Below, piece after piece: positions 59,114 to 64,000 of a stretch of 64,000 nucleotides of DNA (positions are counted from its first letter, which is position 1; each line of letters starts with the position of its first letter). Origin of the DNA: Przewalskia tangutica (lineage: Eukaryota > Streptophyta > Magnoliopsida > Solanales > Solanaceae); NCBI GenBank assembly GCA_029844215.1, contig CM056721.1:130849254-130913253 (forward strand). The letters run 5' to 3'. A model generated the notes under the pieces. That model saw only the letters and a list, made by a program, of their open reading frames with translations. It was not told the DNA's origin and ran no database searches. Both the position numbers and the translations under genes were made by a program.

Positions 59114-60067
59114 TGTTAGTGTTAGGTTACGTGTCCTAACAGTTTCCGTAACATGTCTCTTTTTGGTGTTAAGTAAATATAGGAAAATGTCATCCCAAAT
59201 GTCGTGACATCTGGGAGGACATTTCTGGCATAAGTGTTGCCTATCTTCACGGAGCAGATTCTGAAGCTGAGAAGATTTTATCACGTGAATGTTTGGCTTG
59301 GTTAGGAGCTAAGGGAAACACGATAGTACTTGACAAGACCAAGTCCAAGGAGAGTGCATAACGGAAGGAGCATTCTCAGGAAGACAAAGTCAAATCTGGT
59401 GAGAGTTTTAAGGCTAAAGAATAGCTCCAACCAACCCTATTCTGCTCAACCTCCACCGAGAATCAAGGAGCCTCTCGGGTGGACTCTCCACTATAAATAG
59501 AGTGTTCACTCCAAGGTTTGATTATCTAGTTTTTTCAGAACAAAATTCAGATCTGAGACGTCTCAAATATTGCCTCAAACACAGCTGGATCGAGCAGCCT
59601 GTTTTTGTGATTACATTTGTTCAAAATTACGAATTGCTTTCTTAGATCTATACTTGTTCTTTCAACTCAAAGCAATTGTAATAGGGTGTTTTTCACTTCT
59701 ATTTTAGATAGATTTTTCAGGCTTAGAAGTTAGGATTTAACTTCTTTTAATCCCTTTTGTTTTACTTGATTACTATTCATTCTCAAGGGATTTGTAAGAT
59801 TGTATAAGTTTTATACAATAAATTTTTGGTCATGAGACCACTATAAGTTATATACAATTATATAACTTATGAAAAACAATCTTTGGTGTCCTTGATTTAT
59901 TTCCGCTGCATCTTAAACTCAGTTTTTAGTTCTGCGTTTTTGTTAATGTTCCAGTTCATGTCACAGAACATTTTTGGGAACATTACTTACTGTCTTTAAG
60001 TTTACCTCTATTCTTCTTTGCTGATTTTATTTATTCCATAGTTTAAGTGCGACAATTCTCTCTTTCA
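59114..60067 (+). mobile_element. 3' LTR of element E
   Basis: Same length as the 5' LTR, with scattered substitutions (e.g. GGTTCTG/GGTTACG near the start). TATA box at 59491. Confidence 0.92.
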
Positions 60068-60211
60068 CATTCCTATGAAATGCCCCTCCTATTTCTTCCT
60101 TTTCAAATAACCCACATGATTGCTAAGGGGGAACTCTCCATGCTCTTAGGCTTCTCTTTCTCTTCCTATGAGTCCAACTTTGCAAGGTCTGCTTCACTGT
60201 ACCCGGCATCA

Positions 60212-60700
60212 CTATTGCATGTGAAACAACTTGAGGGCCACCCTCCATAACCGTTTGGCCACCTTACAGTGCAAAAGAAGATGATCAACATTTTCATTTG
60301 TACTCTTACACATAAAACACCAACTGACATAATTGAACCTCCTCTTTCTCAAATTTCCTCCAGTTAATCGCGCCCCTAGCGGCCAACCATACATACAAAG
60401 AAACACACTTTCCATGGAGCTGTAGAAATCCATATAGTGTCTTGGGGAAGTACATTCCTCTCTCACAAGTAGCTTCTTATAAAAAGAGCTAACCCAGACA
60501 ATCCCATCTCCACTCTCCTTCCATCTCCATACATCCGGCAAATTGTTTGCTGAGACTAACCCAGACAATCCCATCTCCACTCTCTTTCCATCTCCATACA
60601 TCCGGCAAATTCTCCCCACACCACTTATGTGCCCAAACCTAATCCTACTACCGTCCCCGACCTTAAAGGATATATGCCTAGTTGACCCAACTTTTGGCAT
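60212..60700 (-). pseudogene. L1-type LINE ORF2 C-terminus (zf-RVT domain)
   Basis: The pattern is SFKVGDGSRIRF, then WCFMCKSTNENVDHLLLHC and a final W-R, the reverse-transcriptase zinc-binding domain that ends plant L1 ORF2 proteins. The frame closes at LFHMQ. A 67-bp direct duplication (copies starting 60491 and 60558) shifts the frame inside it, so the first copy is read out of frame. The RT and endonuclease domains are absent. Confidence 0.8.
60491..60620. repeat. 67-bp direct duplication in LINE remnant
   Basis: Two near-identical copies of AACCCAGACAATCCCATCTC onward through CATACATCCGGCAAATT. Sixty-seven is not a multiple of three, so it is a frameshifting duplication. Confidence 0.9.
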
Positions 60701-60732
60701 AAATTATGTAAGAGGAGTACAAAAAATGAAGA

Positions 60733-61109
60733 GTTTTAAGTTTCATGTCGGTTATAATGTTTACACAATCAGGTCGGTTATAATGTAATTACAAATAAAT
60801 CGCCATGATACATCAATTAGTAACCCGATAAAAATGATAACTAACATGCTATCCTAGGTTAAAACTATACTAAGTAAGAAATCTTTAAATTGTCGGCGCA
60901 TCTAAGTTAAACCGAAAATGAATTCATCATAGCCGAATTTGACCCAACATTATGTAGTTGGGCTAGTAGGTAGTTGGGCATGTCATGCTTCGTATTACTC
61001 ATGTAATTTTTTTGTTCTTTGATTCCTAATATTATCCGTTATTTGTTGTGACATGATCTTTTTACTTTGTTTTGCTTTACTTTACTTTCTTCAAACCTAT
61101 CTGACATTC
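60733..61109. other. Unclassified DNA
   Basis: AT-rich, with no gene or clear element edge. 61020-61109 may be part of the RTE/SINE-derived sequence. Confidence 0.4.
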
Positions 61110-61245
61110 TTTGTCATATTTTCTTTTGAGCCGATGGTTTTTTGGAAACAGTCTCCCTACCTCCCAAGGTAGAGTTAACGTCTGAGTACACTCTACACTC
61201 TCCAGACCCCATCATGTGAGATTATATAGGGTATGTTGTTGTATT
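61110..61245 (+). mobile_element. Degenerate RTE-LINE/TS-SINE 3' tail
   Basis: GAGCCGATGGTTTTTTGGAAACAG and CTCTACACTCTCCAGACCC blocks followed by GTATGTTGTTGT. Same order as 2780-2900 but more diverged. Too short to tell LINE from SINE. Confidence 0.65.
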
Positions 61246-61656
61246 AGGCAAAATTATGTGACAGTCATATAGAAAAACTTATGTTTACCCTTTTCCTATG
61301 GAGTGTATGTATTTATCTAATGTTGTACAAATGATAATTAGACACTATATGGATGGTAGAACATTGGACTTTAAGAAGTAAAAAAGAAAAATGAAGTTAA
61401 GTTTCTTTGGCTATAAGTCCAGGACTTGTGATATAGTAGTGTTCATCCGTCTCAGCTACAGAAGATGAAACAGCCGACAGGGACCATGTGCAATAGCCGC
61501 GGTGGCGATGGTGAAGTGAAGGAAAGAGTGATGAATTGTCAACAGAGATGAAGGGAGAGGAAATGAAGATTGAGGTTATAATAGGTTTTTTGGGTATGCC
61601 CCCCAACAAACACTATTTTCTGTATAGGTAAGGATGGAGAGACAGATGTCCCCCGG
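61246..61656. other. Unclassified DNA left of the CACTA end
   Basis: A minus-strand open frame of 70 codons (61397-61609) has no motif I know. The rest is plain intergenic sequence. Confidence 0.35.
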
Positions 61657-62963
61657 CACTACAATAACTCGTCTCAAAGAGGGCGATTTTTTTAAACCAA
61701 AAAGGACGACTAAAAAATGTCTTTTTAATTTCACCAAAGGGGGCGACTTTTTCAAATCGCTCTTTTTGGTTATCATCAAAGGGGGCGACTTGAAGTCGCC
61801 CTTTTTGGTCATGGTCAAAGTCGCCCTCTTTGGTTTGAATCAAAAGGGGCGACTTGAAAAAGTCGCCCTTTTTGTTCCACTTTATATTTTGCTTTTATTA
61901 TTTATTTTTAATAAGATATAAATAACTGAGACCTTATAGAAGAACAAAATATAAAATACGATGAGAAATATCATCTCTCGTGATTTTTCCATCTCCGTTG
62001 TTATCCGCCCTATGATAATTAATCACACATAATATCATGGTCAAGTAAAATATTATAATGAGTACAAATGAAATAACAAATTATATTATCACGTTCTAAT
62101 ATTTTCTTTTTCAAACGTTAGTTTTCTTCTTTCTTGTTTTCCAACATTCAATTTTCACTGAATGCATATATCATAGTATATAAATATTATGACGTACTAA
62201 TATTATGACGTACTAATATATATTTTTTATTATTTATTTTTAATAAGATATAAATAAATATCTATTTTTCTTACTTTTGAAATTTTAATTTATTTCTAAA
62301 CTTTTATTCCACTGCTCATAAATGTTTAAATGTTTAAATTTATCTATTATATTTTATTAAAAAAATCAAATTACTACAAAATATAAATAGATAATATATA
62401 TATATATATATTTGAACCGATTTGTTGTAGTGTTGATAATATATATAACACTTTAATTAAAGGCGATTTTGATATATTATTTCTATTACTAATAGATGAA
62501 AATATTAAAAGCCCTCCTTTCAAATTAAGTCGCATTATAGACTTTCGTTCATCATAAATTACCCTCTTAGATTTTTTCCTAATTTAAATTCATAAAATAA
62601 ATATCCAAAATTACGAATATCCGATTTTTTGGATATCTGAAATATTCGGATCCGAATCCGATCTGTCTTATAAAATAGTGAAGATCGATTTTATATTTCT
62701 TTAGAAATGACATTTAAGTTTATTTAACCAAATAGGGCGACTTGAAAAAGTCGCCCTGGTTGAGAAGGCGAAGAGGGCGACTAAAAATCGCTCTGGTTGA
62801 GAAGGCAAAAGGGCGACTAAAAATCACCCTGGTTGAGATGGCAAAGAAGGCGACTAAAAATCGCCCTGGTTGAGAAGGCAAAGAGGGCGACTACACTCGG
62901 CCTTTTTGGTATACATCAAAAAGGGCGAGTTTAATCGCCCTATTTGTCCTTACCAAAGGGGGC
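61657..62963 (+). mobile_element. CACTA-type (En/Spm) terminus with subterminal hairpins
   Basis: CACTACAATAACTC at 61657 is a CACTA-type end. Subterminal repeats of GGGCGACTT/AAGTCGCCC, in both orientations, fill 61680-61875 and 62738-62963, many as near-perfect hairpins around AAAA loops. Between them lies very AT-rich DNA, including a TTGTTGTAGTG at ~62425 that could be an inverse terminus of a shorter element. No transposase is present, so it is non-autonomous. The expected right end is cut by the LTR starting at 62964. Confidence 0.65.
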
Positions 62964-64000
62964 TGATGCGCGTTTAGATGCACACACTTTCAAACGCAAG
63001 TGCACGTTATCGTATCAAGTAGTATAGTCTTAGATAAGACCGAATATCGTCCTCTAGGATTAGGGTTCAAGTACCAACTATCTATTTTATAGTATCTATT
63101 TGGCGAATTAATACTTGATTGGTTGTTTATAACTAAGAATTTCAAAAGCTATTTAAATGTAAAGAATTACTTCAGATGTGATGAGAATAGGGCTTCTATG
63201 TATCCTTACTATCCGCTTATGTCACTTGTTAATGCATTACTTATGTTCTTCTTTTGAGAAAGCGGGTTTCTTAAATCGCTTTATACTCCCGTTAGTGGTT
63301 ATATAAACACTCAACCCCAGATTGTTCCTTACCTAACTTTCACGATAAGTGGTAACTCTATAGGAGGATTAAGCACAAAACCTAGTTGACCGCCACGCAC
63401 AATGCGCAAAAATTAGGGTTGTTAAGCCTCTCATCAACGCTACAAATCTAATTGAGGTATTTTCATCCCCAATTCAAGACCGTCACCCAACTTACAAAGA
63501 TATTCACAATCCTCCTTTCGTAACTGATTAGAAATCATATAGTGATAACTAGTTGTCAATTAGCTACCAAGAATTCAACTCAATTATTGGATAGATCTCT
63601 CAATAAGAATAATAACCATAAGCATGCATTACTTTATAGCATAAGTTTCAAGCAATTCAACATAGAAAGCCCTATAAGAGAATTAGTTCCTAGCCATAAA
63701 TATGACAAGAACTAATCTCATGTTCTTCATAAAAACTGAAATAAAGTAAAAGAAAAGAAAAGAAAATTACTAAGAACGAGTCTCCAAGCCAAGCATCCAA
63801 GGGTTGTGTTGTAGAATATTTACAAGGTGGATTGGTGGAAGGATGGATGTAGAATGGTGAATGGTAGAATGGAGAATGAATAATTCTTCTAATGATGTAG
63901 AGTATTTATAGCCAAAGAATCCTTTAGGTGAAGGGTTAAGGATTTATGTAGGAAAGGAAAAGTTATTAGAATCCTTTTAGGTAAGGGTTTTAGGTAGGAA
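62964..64000 (-). mobile_element. LTR-like sequence, minus strand, runs off the window
   Basis: It begins (plus) TGATGCGCG and has no ORF. On the minus strand it has GGCTATAAATACTCTAC (TATA at 63903-63910) followed by a long leader, so it reads as an LTR transcribed leftward and ending GCATCA at 62964. No PBS follows beyond that end, so this would be a 3' or solo LTR inserted into the CACTA repeats. The family is not identified with confidence. Confidence 0.45.

Larger units (their letters stand above)
50361..60067 (+). mobile_element. Ty1/copia SIRE-like element E, complete ends
   Basis: LTRs 50361-51314 and 59114-60067 are both 954 bp with TGTTAGTG starts and CTTTCA ends. They differ at roughly 15-20 positions by eye, suggesting a fairly recent insertion. 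The duplication CATTC is at 50356-50360 and 60068-60072. Order: PBS, gag, protease, integrase, RT, RNase H, spacer, third ORF, purine tracts. All ORFs carry lesions. It shares gag architecture and the LTR TATA box with B, so the two are one family. Confidence 0.93.
50183..60681 (-). mobile_element. L1-type LINE remnant, split by element E
   Basis: The right part (60681-60073, minus) ends ORF2. The left part (50355-50183) would be its 3' untranslated end. Direct repeats of ~50 bases (50132-50182 and 60682-60732) bracket the pair and may be its target-site duplication. The 5' end is truncated within the last third of ORF2. Confidence 0.5.

Overview
Plant nuclear DNA, most probably from a member of the Solanaceae. 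Almost everything recognisable is transposable-element sequence. The family hint is the pair of RTE-LINE/TS-SINE-type 3' tails (around 2780-2930 and 61110-61245), a tail I associate with Solanaceae genomes. The Ogre/Tat, Tekay and SIRE-like LTR families agree with this but do not prove it. I see no rRNA, tRNA, CRISPR or bacterial-type gene. The only host-gene trace is one exon resembling a tRNA (guanine-N7)-methyltransferase C-terminus.

Layout. 1-2237 is the 3' part of a plus-strand Ogre/Tat LTR with its primer-binding site at 2259, followed by a 5'-truncated RTE LINE with a (GTT)n tail. 2936-5776 is old AT-rich repeat DNA holding a 13-copy, ~29-bp minisatellite.

5782-42710 is one nested stack. 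The outermost element is a SIRE-like Ty1/copia element (here 'B', plus strand, target-site duplication ATCAC). Inside it lies a minus-strand Ogre/Tat element (9259-38532) with ORF1, gag, protease, RT, two RNase H domains, integrase and three tandem arrays in its 3' region. Inside the right LTR of that Ogre lies a complete-length Tekay-type chromovirus ('D', plus strand, 25329-36489, duplication AAAGG). A second, truncated Tekay 3' end ('C2', ~38609-41317) sits between the Ogre and the 3' end of B. The 3' LTR of B carries a 5' fragment of a hAT transposon.

42716-50131 is a mosaic. It holds the methyltransferase-like exon (minus), a short copia element with a large internal deletion ('F', 44184-45201, duplication GCAAC) just upstream of that exon, a 5'-truncated minus-strand copia RT/RNase H ('G', ~46974-48745), and a probable MITE (49322-49636).

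50361-60067 is a second SIRE-like copia element ('E', plus strand, duplication CATTC) with 954-bp LTRs at both ends and a third, env-position ORF. It sits inside a minus-strand L1-type LINE remnant. 60733-64000 holds an RTE/SINE tail, a CACTA-like terminus rich in GGGCGACTT hairpins, and the end of another, minus-strand LTR that runs off the window.

Every element polyprotein I could follow is broken by stops or frameshifts, so none looks autonomous. From nesting, the order of insertion is B before Ogre before D, and the L1 LINE before E. The most useful results are the base-level element boundaries and the rearrangements that break the usual LTR symmetry: a ~746-bp duplication inside one LTR of D, the hAT-linked deletion in B, and the internal deletion in F. 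I did not find a convincing new biological system.
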